Shown: positions 8,212-17,969 of the stretch, piece by piece
How positions within the stretch are numbered: position 1 is the first letter of the stretch
Layout of the letters: every line of letters begins with the position of its first letter
Assembly: GCA_015490555.1 (NCBI GenBank)
Contig: WFXO01000083.1
Coordinates: 1-42,492, forward strand
Length of the DNA stretch: 42,492 bases
DNA from: Caldifarciminota bacterium
Lineage (GTDB): Bacteria > Hydrothermota > Hydrothermia > WGAB01
Direction: 5' to 3'
Translations under genes and position numbers: made by a program
The notes under the pieces: generated by a model
Told to the model about the DNA's origin: nothing
The model's database searches: none
The model's input: the letters and a program-made list of their open reading frames with translations, nothing else

Positions 8212-8973
8212 CTAAAGGCCGGTGGGAAGGTCTAAGAAGTGGAACTCCAGGCCAAATCGTTCTTGCAGGTGTTTCCCCAGGGCTTTCACCCCGTAGCGTT
8301 CGGTCACATAATGGCCAAAGAAGACCACGTGGACCCCCAACTCCTGGGCCAGCCAGTAGTGGGCATGACTCGTCTCACCGGTGACCAGGAGGTCGACTCC
8401 AGCCTGTTTCAGGTCTGGAAGTAAGGAGACGGCCTTCCCCGAAACGACGGCAACCTTCCGGATTTCCGAAGGACCAAACTCCCAGACCGTTAAAGGGGGC
8501 ACGCCAAAGAAGGATTCGAGTTCTTGGACCAGATCCGAAAGGGTCCGAGAGGGTGAAAACTCGGTGTATCGGCCGATTTCTAATCCCTTATAGTTTCCGA
8601 GAGAGCCGAAGTCCTGCCAGCCCAATTCCCTTAGGATCACGGCGTTATTCCCAAATTCCGGATGCAGGTCCAGCGGCAAATGACTGGCATAAAGCGCGAT
8701 GCCGTTTTGAATAAGGCCTCGGACACGCCGGAAATAGGGACCGGTGATTGCCGTGGGCTGACCAAACCAATAAAGACCATGGTGGACGATCAGGAAGTCA
8801 ATGTTCTTCGCGATGGCCTCTGCGACCGCGACCTCCGAGATATCGACCGCTCCACCGACCCTCTGGATTTCTCGTTCTTCATGCTCCACCTGGAGCCCAT
8901 TGAGGGCATCGTCCGGGATCTCCGAGGTCTTCAGTAACTCATCGAGATAGCGGACCAGTTCCTTTGTTTTCAC
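8212..8973 (-). CDS. Nif3-like dinuclear metal centre hexameric protein
   Basis: LNGLQVEH, VHHGLYW, HLPLDLHPEFGNNAVILRELG motifs. GTG start at 8973 preferred because GGAGGT lies 7 nt upstream; a longer ATG start at 9012 is possible. Confidence 0.85.
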   Translation of the reverse strand: MKTKELVRYLDELLKTSEIPDDALNGLQVEHEEREIQRVGGAVDISEVAVAEAIAKNIDFLIVHHGLYWFGQPTAITGPYFRRVRGLIQNGIALYASHLPLDLHPEFGNNAVILRELGWQDFGSLGNYKGLEIGRYTEFSPSRTLSDLVQELESFFGVPPLTVWEFGPSEIRKVAVVSGKAVSLLPDLKQAGVDLLVTGETSHAHYWLAQELGVHVVFFGHYVTERYGVKALGKHLQERFGLEFHFLDLPTGL

Positions 8974-9976
8974 GGAAAAGACCTCCGGGTTGTTCCAAGC
9001 CCAAATGGGCATATGCCAAGGGTAAGGCCACTCGGCCCCGAGATGTCCGTTTAATAAATCCCTCCCGGATCAAGAACGGCTCATAGACCTCTTCAATGGT
9101 CTCCGGTTCTTCCCCAACAGACATCGCGAGGGTTTTCAAGCCGACCGGGCCTCCCTTGTAGAGTTCAATCAAATTCCGAAGGATCCGTTTATCCATATCA
9201 TCCAAGCCCTTTCGATCGACCTGTAATTTCTCCAGGGCGTATTCTGCCAACTCCTTGGTAATCACCCCGTCCCCTTCAATCTCCGCAAAGTCTCGAACAC
9301 GGCGAAGGAGCCGGTTGGCGACCCGGGGGGTTCCCCGAGACCGTTCAGCAATCTCCCGAAGTCCCTCCTCGGTGTATCGGATCTTCAGGATTTTGGAACT
9401 CCGGACCAGGATCTGGAAGATCTCGTCCGGGGAGTAGTAGTCCAACCGGAAGGTAATGCCAAAGCGGGCCATGAGCGGAGAGGTGATCATTCCCGCGCGG
9501 GTCGTTGCTCCAACGAGTGTAAAGGGATTGAGTTTGATCTTAATGGATTGGGCTCCCGGCCCCCGGTCGATCAGGATATCGATGCGAAAGTCTTCCATGG
9601 CGGCATAGAGATATTCCTCGACCGGACGGGGGATGCGGTGGATTTCGTCAATAAAAAGGATATCTCGGGGAGCCAAGGAGGTCAGAATCCCCGCAAGGTC
9701 TGCGGGCCGTTCCAGAACCGGGCCTGAGGTGGCTTTGATGTTGACCCCCAACTCATGAGCAAGGATGTGGGCCAGGGTTGTTTTCCCCAACCCTGGAGGG
9801 CCATGGAGCAAGACATGATCTAATGCCTCCCCCCGGTTTTTGGTGGCTTCAACAAAGACCTGGAGGTTATATTTCAGGTCCTCCTGGCCGACAAACTCGG
9901 CGAATGTCCGAGGACGCAGGGTTCGATCCAACTCGGTTTCCCCGGCCAGCGGGGCTGGATCTGTCAATCTGGGCAT
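8939..9976 (-). CDS. ruvB: Holliday junction branch migration DNA helicase RuvB
   Basis: LRPRTFAEFVGQ, LLHGPPGLGKTTLAHILAHELG, LFIDEIHR, GATTRAGM motifs. Confidence 0.97.
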   Translation of the reverse strand: MPRLTDPAPLAGETELDRTLRPRTFAEFVGQEDLKYNLQVFVEATKNRGEALDHVLLHGPPGLGKTTLAHILAHELGVNIKATSGPVLERPADLAGILTSLAPRDILFIDEIHRIPRPVEEYLYAAMEDFRIDILIDRGPGAQSIKIKLNPFTLVGATTRAGMITSPLMARFGITFRLDYYSPDEIFQILVRSSKILKIRYTEEGLREIAERSRGTPRVANRLLRRVRDFAEIEGDGVITKELAEYALEKLQVDRKGLDDMDKRILRNLIELYKGGPVGLKTLAMSVGEEPETIEEVYEPFLIREGFIKRTSRGRVALPLAYAHLGLEQPGGLFRENKGTGPLSR

Positions 9977-10003
9977 GGCATAAAGATTTTAAAGGACGTT
10001 CGG

Positions 10004-10612
10004 TTATGCTGTTTCGGTTTGGCGTTGCAACACTTCACGGATGAGATCCTCTTCGGTCGGTTCGGTCTCTCCCTCCCAACTTCTGAGTGCTTCCCGGACG
10101 GCTTCCCGTGCTTCAGTTTCACGCAAGCCAAGCCGGACCAAGGCGAGAACAGCGCGTCGCAGGGTTTCTTCCCGCCCTGTAAATCTCTTTTCGCGGATCT
10201 CGGGCAATCGAGAGCCCAATTCGAAGATCAAGCGTTCCGCCCGTTTGCGGCCGACCCCCTTCACCTGTGCGAGGAGGTTCACATCCTGGGTCTCCACGGC
10301 CTGCAAGATTTCCGAAGCGCGGAGACCCGACAACAGGCGAAACGCCAGAGACGGCCCGATATTAGGCAACTTCACCAGGGTCTCAAATAGGTTTCGATCC
10401 TCTTCGGTTGCAAAGCCGTAAAGGGCCTGTGTCTTGTCTGTCCAAATGGGGACCACAAACAGACCCTGGACAGAGTTCACCTCTCCCAACTGTTCCAAGG
10501 TCGTGGTGGGAACCAGGATCTCCAAAACGATCTCCGTGGCCCCCATCTCAAGGCCCAGTAAACACTTTTGCTGGGTCTTTCCGCGGATTTTACCTTTGAG
10601 ATAGTAGAGCAT
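10004..10612 (-). CDS. ruvA: Holliday junction branch migration complex subunit RuvA
   Basis: MLYYLKGKIRGK...; LPNIGPSLAFRLLSGL, VKGVGRKRAERLIFEL HhH motifs; adjacent to ruvB and ruvC. Confidence 0.93.
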   Translation of the reverse strand: MLYYLKGKIRGKTQQKCLLGLEMGATEIVLEILVPTTTLEQLGEVNSVQGLFVVPIWTDKTQALYGFATEEDRNLFETLVKLPNIGPSLAFRLLSGLRASEILQAVETQDVNLLAQVKGVGRKRAERLIFELGSRLPEIREKRFTGREETLRRAVLALVRLGLRETEAREAVREALRSWEGETEPTEEDLIREVLQRQTETA

Positions 10613-10613
10613 G

Positions 10614-11087
10614 TTACTCTCCGATCAGCCTTTGCATTTTCAGTTCCCGTTGGACGGCAAGGGCACAAGCCATGGCATCTGTGACATCCAGGGGAACCTC
10701 CTCTTGGAAATTCAGTAATTGACGCACCACGTAGGCTACCTGGGGTTTTGAGGCGCGTCCATTGCCCGTAAGGGCCTGTTTGATCCGGGTGGGAGAAAGT
10801 TCCATGACCGGAATTTCCTTTTGATAAAGGGCTAAGAGAGCGACGCCCCGGGCACTCCCCAAGGTCAGGGCGGCGCGGACATTGCGGTGATAGATCACGG
10901 TCTCCATGACGGCCAACTCGGGAGTCCACGCCTCCAAGAGGTCTGTAAACGACTCGTAGAGACTCTTCAGTTTTGCGCCCAAATCCGGTCCCCGAGGTCG
11001 AAAGATGCGATAGGCAGCCACGGTTTGGTCTTCTATGAGGACAACGGCAAACCGATGAATGCCCGGATCAATGCCGAGGATTTTCAA
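10614..11087 (-). CDS. ruvC: Crossover junction endodeoxyribonuclease RuvC
   Basis: MKILGIDPGIHRFAVV..., AVMETVIYHRNVRAALTLGSARG, ALTGNGRASKPQVAY. Confidence 0.94.
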   Translation of the reverse strand: MKILGIDPGIHRFAVVLIEDQTVAAYRIFRPRGPDLGAKLKSLYESFTDLLEAWTPELAVMETVIYHRNVRAALTLGSARGVALLALYQKEIPVMELSPTRIKQALTGNGRASKPQVAYVVRQLLNFQEEVPLDVTDAMACALAVQRELKMQRLIGE

Positions 11088-11839
11088 GATGTCGAAGCAA
11101 GCGCTTGGAGGACTTCTTCCGGAACGTCAAAGTTGGCATATACCGCCTGAACATCGTCCAGTTCTTCTAAGGCCTCAATGAGTTTCAAGACCTTTTCGGC
11201 GTCTTTTTTGTCCAGGGGAACGGTGTTTTGCGGGATCAAGGTGAGTTCTGCTTGCGCAATTTTGAACCCTTTCTGTTCAAAGGCCTGTTTGACGCTATAA
11301 AACTCCTTCGGGTCGGTCCAAACCTCATACGTATCGGCCTGGACTTTTACATCTTCGGCGCCCGCTTCGATGGCGGCTTCTAAGACTTCGTCTTCATCCA
11401 GCCCTTCTTTCTCCAGGTAGATGACGCCCTTTTCTTGGAACTGCCACATCACGCTCCCGGCACCTGCAAGGTTCCCTCCATGTTTGGACAGAACATGGCG
11501 AACCTCACTCACGGTTCGATTCTTGTTGTCTGTCAGGGCTTTAATGAGAAGGGCCACGCCGCCGGGTGCATACCCCTCATAAGTAACGCTCTCATACTTG
11601 ACGCCCTCGAGTTCGCCGGTTCCTCGTTTAATGGCCTTTTCGATATTCTCCCAGGGCATATTGTGTTCTTTTGCCCGCTCGATGGCGAGCCGAAGGCGTG
11701 GGTTAAACTCCGGGTCTCCTCCCCCCATCCGGGCAGCAACCGTGATCTCCCGGATCAACTTGTTAAAAATCTTCCCACGCTGGGCATCGACCCGGGCTTT
11801 CTTGTGTTTAATCTGTGCCCACTTCGAATGTCCAGCCAT
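11084..11839 (-). CDS. yebC: YebC/PmpR family protein
   Basis: MAGHSKWAQIKHKKARVDAQRGKIFNKLIREI; SD GGAGGTGAC before ATG at 11839. Confidence 0.95.
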   Translation of the reverse strand: MAGHSKWAQIKHKKARVDAQRGKIFNKLIREITVAARMGGGDPEFNPRLRLAIERAKEHNMPWENIEKAIKRGTGELEGVKYESVTYEGYAPGGVALLIKALTDNKNRTVSEVRHVLSKHGGNLAGAGSVMWQFQEKGVIYLEKEGLDEDEVLEAAIEAGAEDVKVQADTYEVWTDPKEFYSVKQAFEQKGFKIAQAELTLIPQNTVPLDKKDAEKVLKLIEALEELDDVQAVYANFDVPEEVLQALASTS

Positions 11840-11858
11840 ATTGTCACCTCCATCGTTT

Positions 11859-11888
11859 AGTATAGCCAAGGGGGCGGGAACATTGCAA
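11859..11888 (-). promoter_or_regulatory. Promoter candidate for yebC-ruvCAB: TTGCAA (11888..11883) - 18 - TATACT (11864..11859)
   Basis: Read directly; lies between the dnaB stop and the yebC SD. Confidence 0.6.
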
Positions 11889-11899
11889 CCCACTCCCCC

Positions 11900-13264
11900 T
11901 TAGAAGTACTCCTCGCCCGTAACAAATTCTTGGGCTTCATAGCCCGCATAGGGCTCAAAACGCATAATATCCTTCAAGAAGGCCAATTTGACGGTTCCCA
12001 CCGGCCCGTTTCTCTGCTTCCCAATGATGATCTCTGCCAGCCCCTCATACTCGGGGTTTTGATAGTACATTTCCGGTCGGAAGATAAACAGGACCACATC
12101 CGCATCCTGCTCGATGCTTCCAGACTCTCGAAGGTCCGCCAAACGAGGGCGGCGGTCTTCCCGCCGATGCTCCGGAGCCCGAGATAACTGGGAAAGTGCC
12201 ACAACCGGGATCTTCAGTTCTTTCGCAAGCGACTTGAGCGCCTGTGAGATTCCCGCGATCTCCTGGACCTTACTCTCCGCACGGAATCCCCGCACCAACT
12301 GGAGGTAGTCAACAAAGACAATCTTGACCCCCTCTTCCTTGACAATCCGGCGGGCCTTTGCCTTTAACTCCAAGATATGGATCGAGGGGGTGTCGTCAAT
12401 GAAGATCGGGGCATCCCGGAGACGGTGAACCGCCTCGGTTAAATCGGGGATCCGGTCCTGGCTTACAAACCCCGTCCGCAAGGCCTGAGAGCTGACCCCG
12501 GACTCCATGCTCAAAAGCCTCATCACCAACTGTTCTCTCGACATCTCTAAACTGAAAATCGCCGACGGAATCCCCTTCTCCACTCCCAAAAAACGCATAA
12601 TGTTCAACGCAAAACTGGTCTTCCCCATGGAAGGACGGGACGCAATGATGACGAGATCCCCCGGTTGGAATCCGGAGGTCAGGTTATCTAACTCATCAAA
12701 TCCCGTTGGGATCCCCGTGACATGTCGGCGTTGAAGAATCAGGTCGTTGATCATGGTGAACACATCTTGGACCATATCTCCGACCCGAATAAAGGCTTCC
12801 GAGACCTGTTTTTGGCGGATCTCTAAGATCTTGTGTTCTGCGTAATCCAGAAGTTCGTCCGCAGGGACACTCTCTTTGTAGGCCTTTTCAATCACATCCA
12901 TGGTTACATCGATAATGGACCGGTAAATCGACTTTTCGACCACGATCCGGATGTATTCATCCACCAACGCCGGTGAGACGACGCTCTCCACGATATTCGC
13001 CAGGTATTCCACACCGCCGATCGCCTCTAAGTCTCCCGATCGTTTCAACTCCTCTTTGACCGAGACGGAGGAGATTTCGGACCTTCGTTCAAACAGGTTT
13101 CGAATGGCGCGAAAAATCTTACGATGGCGCTCGAAGTAAAAGTCTTCCTCGCGCACGCTTTCCAGCGCCTTATACAAGGCCGTATCCTGGAGGATCATCG
13201 CCCCCAGGAGTTCCATCTCGGCCTCTTCGGAGTACGGCGGTTTTTTATCCAGTTCCTTTGCCAT
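11900..13264 (-). CDS. dnaB: Replicative DNA helicase DnaB
   Basis: YSEEAEMELLGAMI, ASRPSMGKTSFALNI, VFVDYLQLV, ALSQLSRAPEHR, ADLRESGSIEQDADVV motifs. Confidence 0.96.
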   Translation of the reverse strand: MAKELDKKPPYSEEAEMELLGAMILQDTALYKALESVREEDFYFERHRKIFRAIRNLFERRSEISSVSVKEELKRSGDLEAIGGVEYLANIVESVVSPALVDEYIRIVVEKSIYRSIIDVTMDVIEKAYKESVPADELLDYAEHKILEIRQKQVSEAFIRVGDMVQDVFTMINDLILQRRHVTGIPTGFDELDNLTSGFQPGDLVIIASRPSMGKTSFALNIMRFLGVEKGIPSAIFSLEMSREQLVMRLLSMESGVSSQALRTGFVSQDRIPDLTEAVHRLRDAPIFIDDTPSIHILELKAKARRIVKEEGVKIVFVDYLQLVRGFRAESKVQEIAGISQALKSLAKELKIPVVALSQLSRAPEHRREDRRPRLADLRESGSIEQDADVVLFIFRPEMYYQNPEYEGLAEIIIGKQRNGPVGTVKLAFLKDIMRFEPYAGYEAQEFVTGEEYF

Positions 13265-13266
13265 GG

Positions 13267-16200
13267 CTATTCAAAAGGGGTTGAGATCACCAAGGGCCGG
13301 TTGATGACCACCTGACGAAGACCCTTTACCGCCCGGAGTTGCACAATGTACATCCCCAAGGGAACCTTTTCCCCATTCTCTTTGGTGCCGTCCCAGGTTA
13401 CAACGCCTGTCCTTGCAGGGGATCCCTCGAAGAAGACCCGGACGATCCGACCTTTCAAATCAAAGATTTTCAATGAGTACGAGTAGTCCGGAGGGCCGGT
13501 GACGGTAATCGACAACCGTTCACTGGCCAGATCCGGCGCAAAGACATTCGTCGAAAGCGTCAGTTGGACTTCTGCGGTCGTATCCGGCGGCTGGAGGAGG
13601 ACCACATCCTCCGGAAATCGGGGGAGAATCTGGTAGCCAGAGGTATACGGGGGATCGGCATCGTATTGTCCCAAGACCCCATACACTTGGATCCGATCCC
13701 CGACCCTGAGGCTCTGGACATCAATGCCCGTCCCTGGATAGATATAAACCGTCACCGGAACCTGTCCATTCCAGACCTCCATCGTGTATCCGGCTCCGGC
13801 CAAGGCGGGTTCTGTAGCGACCACGCCCTCCGGAAATTCCAAGAACCTCCCCTCCATCGCTTCTTTAAGGACCTCTCCGGGACGCAACCGATAGGTGTCG
13901 GGGATCGCAAAGCCTCGGTCCAGACGGAGAAGATTCTGTGATTGACTGACCAAGATCTCTGTAAGCCCGTTGTATTCAGTGACCACACCGCGTGCAAACA
14001 CAATATCCCCCACCTGGAAAGGCAGTAAGGCACCGGAATAATAGACATTGACCCCGCCTGTTGGATCTTGCAGGAAGAGGCTGGTTCGATCTGTACTGGA
14101 GACACCCGCAGGGAAGGTCACCACCCCGGCAACGGTTACCTCCTGTCCCTCCATCGCAGAGGTATAGCCATCGGATCCGGGTTGTTGGACCTGAGCAATC
14201 GGGGTGGTGCTGTAGAGGACGGGTTGGACAACGATGGGGCGAAGTCCCTGAGGTCCTGACGTGGCGGTTTTCACGACGACCGGATACACACCGGTATCCG
14301 GGACCACTACGCCATGGAAAATCAGGGTATCCACCACAACAGAGGCACCAGAAATTCGGACGGATTCCGGATACGCCGTTACGGTCGCGCCAACCCACCC
14401 ATCGCCCAACAAAGTCAGATCCTGGAGTTCCCCACTCCACCATGTGGAGGCGGGAAACTCGATCTTGAGATATCGCAAGGTGTCGATCCCCATCTGGATT
14501 TCTAAAGAGAGATCTGTGGGAGTCCCTCGGACGGCGAATGGAGGAATCCATCGAGCGGAGCCAGAGCCATCACCCCCTGTGATCAGGTCAAAACTCCCGC
14601 GGGGAACAATTTGATGTCCTTCAAAGTAGGGCGGATCGGGATCATACTGCGAGACCACACCCGTCAGGTGGAAAGGACCGGTAGGGGTGGGCTGTCCCCC
14701 AAGATCGGTATCGTTGTCAATATAGACTGTGAACGAACCAGTCGAGTCTTGGATCGTGAGGGTCCCGCTGGTCGGGAACGTTGTCGCATTCGTGGTCACA
14801 TATCGAACCTGTACCAGGCGTCCTTCGTAGGCCTCCCCACTGTCTGCCAACTGAGCCAACGTGACGACCAACGGTGTGGGATCCTCTCCAAATTTCTGGT
14901 CCAACATTTCGGCATCGTTCAGTTCGACGAGGCCATTGTACTGGGTCACGAGTCCGGTAACTGTCACGGTATCTCCCCGGCCCGCCGTGAAATTTGGAGC
15001 ATAGAGGACGCAGCCCCCGGTGGCATCTTGGATGTAATACGCGGGGCCCAACTCTCCGGCAACCGTCAGGGCGCCGCGGATGGTAACCTGTTGGCCCAAG
15101 AGAATCGAATTCCCCTGATCGTCCAGGACATGGAGCGCAGACATCGGCAGGATCCCGGAAAGATCCGGGACCTGGTATCCAAGCGTTTCACTGACGGTCT
15201 TGGCTCCTGCATCGTCTCGTGCCACCACAAACAACTCCACCGAGGTGCCCCCAGGCTGAGGTGGAATGTGGTAGAAATACAGGTCGTTAAAGGTGGAATC
15301 GTGAGGATAGGCGTAGAACGTCCCCTCATTCAAGCGGTAGTACAGGGAATCTTCAGCAACCTGGGTGTCATCGGTAATTTTGGCTCGGACAAGAACCGGG
15401 TCGTTGGGGAAGGGGTAGGCCGGTTCCCAGACCACATAGTGGATGATGGGAGGAGGATTGGGGATCACCGTATACGAGAGCGTTTCACTGACCGTCACCT
15501 GTGAGGAGTCGTCCATGGCCCAGAGAAAAAAGTCCACGGAGTCCCCTGCAGGACGACCGGGAATCGTGAAAAAGTATTCTGTACCAATCACAGAGTCATG
15601 GGAGACGCTTTGAAATCCCGATCCGTTGACTTGGTAAAAGAGAGAGTCTCCGACAACCATGGAGTTATCCGTGATGGTGGCTTGAACGATAATGGGGCGG
15701 TCCGCCGGGGGTACTTCGGGAAAGAGGTGGATATTGGTGATCACAGGAGGGGGATCTGGCGAGAATTGGATGTCTGAACTGTCTCTTGGTTCCAGCCGAA
15801 AGGATCCGTAGCCGTAACTCAAACACCCCACAATATCGTAGGGTTGACCCAAAATCGGCACATAGGGCACCCCCAGGTCATCAATCATGAGGGGGCCGGT
15901 CCCGTCGTTCACCCACCACTCCCCGTACTGGTTCGGCAGGGATTCCGCCACCGCATATTGGACCTTGATCAGGACACCCTCGTAGGCCTCTTGGGAGACC
16001 TGGCCGGTCGGCAATACCGTGGGCCCAGGCAAGGGGTGCCCCGAAGAAAGGACTTCTACATACCCGTTGCCCGGAGTGGCATCCAACTCTGTTAAGCCGT
16101 AGTACTCGCTCACCACTGCAACGACACGAACGCTATCCCCGATGCTTACGGAAGGGGAGGAATTCCCGCCACGAAAGATATAAATCCCATGCCATGCGCC

Positions 16201-16401
16201 CCCGGGGTACTCTTCCATGAAGAAACGGTATTGCTGGAAGATCCCGGTGACGATCCCGTAGGTGACCACCGTATCCCCAACGTGCGGGGAACTCCCATCC
16301 GGATTTGTGGTGTACTGTATCTCATAAATACTCAGTTCTTGTTGGGCAAAAGCAATGGCTGGGACCCACAACAGGAAGAACCAAAGGTTGCGCCATTTCA
16401 T
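13267..16401 (-). CDS. Large secreted multi-domain protein: several OB-fold-like (BOF/DUF5689-like) repeats, two Ig-like repeats, FlgD-like C-terminal domain
   Basis: Signal peptide; GQ(Q/E)VTVxGxVT...LQDPTGGVNVY...GDxVxxxGVVTEYNGLTEI repeats; C-terminal YSLKIFDLKGRIVRVFFEG...VTWDGTKENGEKVPLGMYIVQLRA. Confidence 0.75.
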   Translation of the reverse strand: MKWRNLWFFLLWVPAIAFAQQELSIYEIQYTTNPDGSSPHVGDTVVTYGIVTGIFQQYRFFMEEYPGGAWHGIYIFRGGNSSPSVSIGDSVRVVAVVSEYYGLTELDATPGNGYVEVLSSGHPLPGPTVLPTGQVSQEAYEGVLIKVQYAVAESLPNQYGEWWVNDGTGPLMIDDLGVPYVPILGQPYDIVGCLSYGYGSFRLEPRDSSDIQFSPDPPPVITNIHLFPEVPPADRPIIVQATITDNSMVVGDSLFYQVNGSGFQSVSHDSVIGTEYFFTIPGRPAGDSVDFFLWAMDDSSQVTVSETLSYTVIPNPPPIIHYVVWEPAYPFPNDPVLVRAKITDDTQVAEDSLYYRLNEGTFYAYPHDSTFNDLYFYHIPPQPGGTSVELFVVARDDAGAKTVSETLGYQVPDLSGILPMSALHVLDDQGNSILLGQQVTIRGALTVAGELGPAYYIQDATGGCVLYAPNFTAGRGDTVTVTGLVTQYNGLVELNDAEMLDQKFGEDPTPLVVTLAQLADSGEAYEGRLVQVRYVTTNATTFPTSGTLTIQDSTGSFTVYIDNDTDLGGQPTPTGPFHLTGVVSQYDPDPPYFEGHQIVPRGSFDLITGGDGSGSARWIPPFAVRGTPTDLSLEIQMGIDTLRYLKIEFPASTWWSGELQDLTLLGDGWVGATVTAYPESVRISGASVVVDTLIFHGVVVPDTGVYPVVVKTATSGPQGLRPIVVQPVLYSTTPIAQVQQPGSDGYTSAMEGQEVTVAGVVTFPAGVSSTDRTSLFLQDPTGGVNVYYSGALLPFQVGDIVFARGVVTEYNGLTEILVSQSQNLLRLDRGFAIPDTYRLRPGEVLKEAMEGRFLEFPEGVVATEPALAGAGYTMEVWNGQVPVTVYIYPGTGIDVQSLRVGDRIQVYGVLGQYDADPPYTSGYQILPRFPEDVVLLQPPDTTAEVQLTLSTNVFAPDLASERLSITVTGPPDYSYSLKIFDLKGRIVRVFFEGSPARTGVVTWDGTKENGEKVPLGMYIVQLRAVKGLRQVVINRPLVISTPFE

Positions 16402-17675
16402 GAACGTCTCCTTTCTTGGAATAGGCCGAGCCCTATTATCATAAGGCCGATGAGAAAGACCCCAAAGTTCCCGTATTTCACATAGAGGGTGGCCCCTTCA
16501 TAAAGCCGGACGGTCCCGATGAGGAGCCCTTGGGTCCCAAAAGGGAGCCGCTGTCGGACTTTCCCCTCCCGATCTATGATCGCAGAAGTTCCCGTTTTTG
16601 CTGCGCGGACCACTTCCCGTCCGGTCTCCAGCGCCCTCATCCGTGCGAACTCAAAATGTTCCAGCGGTCCCAGAGACTTACCAAACCAGCCGTCATTAGT
16701 GAGGTTCGCCAGGAACTGCGCGCCTTCCCGTACAAGCCCTCGTGCCAACTCGGGAAACATTGACTCGAAGCAGATCAAGACCCCGATTTTCACACCTTCC
16801 CATTCCAGGGGGCGTAAGGTATCCCCGGGGAGGTAGTCCCCCTCTCCAAAGTTGATCCGCTGAAGCCAGGAAATCCGATTTTCCCATGGAATCCACTCTC
16901 CGAAGGGCACCAAGTGGATCTTGTCATACGTTCCCAAAACCCGGTCGCCTTGAATTAAAAAGGCGGTATTCGTCGGACGTTGCTCCTGGTTCCAGGCACG
17001 TGTATCGCCCGACCCAAACAGGATCGCACGGACCCGAACCTTCTGAAAAACCTTCCGAATGTAATCTTGTTGGATTCGGGAATAGCGATAGAATCCGGGG
17101 AACGCGGACTCGGAGAGAATGAGCAGGTCGAGGGAGTCTCTCTGTGAGGCTAAGGAGTCCAGGAGGGGGTCGTATCCCTCTTTTGTGATTTTCCAGTCCT
17201 CCCAATAGGATGCGGCCGGCAGGACATTCGGCTGGAGGATCGCAACCCGTAGGGTCCCTGCTGGCTGGACACCCCGCGAACCCACATGCAATCCACCTCC
17301 CAAGAACAGAAGAACGAGAAGGGCTATGGCGCCAGATCGTGTCTTGGGGCTCGGATGGACCACCAGGACGGAAAACAGCATCACCCACAGCCCCACCCCG
17401 TACATTCCCACGACCGCGAACCACTCTTTCAGCCAAGGAATCTCCACGACCGGCAGGGCAACAGGGGCCCAGGGGAACCCGGTGGCGCCCTGTCCTCTGA
17501 GCCACTCGAGAAGAAGCCAAAGGACCGGAATCCAGAGTTCCCGTCCCCGTTGGACCAGGTGAACCGCACCCCAGCCGAGGACTCCCCAATAGGCCGCCTC
17601 GTAAAGAACCAAAAGAACCCATCCCAAAACCAAAAACTTTTCCACCCAGGGCTCAACCTGCAGGTGCAAAATCAT
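16398..17675 (-). CDS. lnt: Apolipoprotein N-acyltransferase, C-terminal part (periplasmic nitrilase-like domain and several TM helices)
   Basis: RVAILQPNV, ESAFPGFYRY, KIHLVPFGEW, IGVLICFESMFPELAR, NLTNDGWFG; ATG at 17675 overlaps the stop of the N-terminal ORF. Confidence 0.85.
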   Translation of the reverse strand: MILHLQVEPWVEKFLVLGWVLLVLYEAAYWGVLGWGAVHLVQRGRELWIPVLWLLLEWLRGQGATGFPWAPVALPVVEIPWLKEWFAVVGMYGVGLWVMLFSVLVVHPSPKTRSGAIALLVLLFLGGGLHVGSRGVQPAGTLRVAILQPNVLPAASYWEDWKITKEGYDPLLDSLASQRDSLDLLILSESAFPGFYRYSRIQQDYIRKVFQKVRVRAILFGSGDTRAWNQEQRPTNTAFLIQGDRVLGTYDKIHLVPFGEWIPWENRISWLQRINFGEGDYLPGDTLRPLEWEGVKIGVLICFESMFPELARGLVREGAQFLANLTNDGWFGKSLGPLEHFEFARMRALETGREVVRAAKTGTSAIIDREGKVRQRLPFGTQGLLIGTVRLYEGATLYVKYGNFGVFLIGLMIIGLGLFQERRRS

Positions 17676-17962
17676 GAAAGGTGGACCGTAAAAAAGATGA
17701 CCCCCGCGGTCCCCCAAAGGATCAGGCCCTTCCAGGGCCGATCCAGGCCATACACCACCACGAGTAAAGGAGCCCAAGCGAACCAAATCAGCGGGCTCCA
17801 GCGGAAGGGCGGGTAACTCAACAGGAGCAGGACGGTCCCCAAAAACGTCAAGCCCCACAGCCGTAAGGGAATCCGAAGAAATTCCACGGATGAGCACGGA
17901 AGAAAATGCTTCCACCTCGGTTGAAAAGGGGAACCGAGCGACCAAAGGTGGGGCCTGCGCAA
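17672..17962 (-). CDS. lnt: Apolipoprotein N-acyltransferase, N-terminal part (separate ORF)
   Basis: LWGLTFLGTVLLLLSYPPFRWSPLIWFAWAPLLVVVYGLDRPWKGLILWGTAGVIFFTVHLS* resembles the Lnt N-terminus (PP...WxPLxWFAxxPL). Start codon not certain. Confidence 0.7.
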   Translation of the reverse strand: MRRPHLWSLGSPFQPRWKHFLPCSSVEFLRIPLRLWGLTFLGTVLLLLSYPPFRWSPLIWFAWAPLLVVVYGLDRPWKGLILWGTAGVIFFTVHLS

Positions 17963-17969
17963 TGGACCC

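Noticed and set aside
14611-15504. 297-aa plus-strand ORF
   Set aside because: Antisense to the OB-fold surface protein; no recognisable motif or RBS.
17690-17695. Canonical programmed -1 frameshift site in lnt
   Set aside because: C TTT TTT A is not a full X XXY YYZ heptamer and no downstream structure was established; kept only as one alternative.
17676-17945. N-terminal part of the 515-aa lnt ORF
   Set aside because: This frame encodes Pro/Gly-rich non-family sequence, while the other frame encodes the Lnt-like hydrophobic N-terminus.
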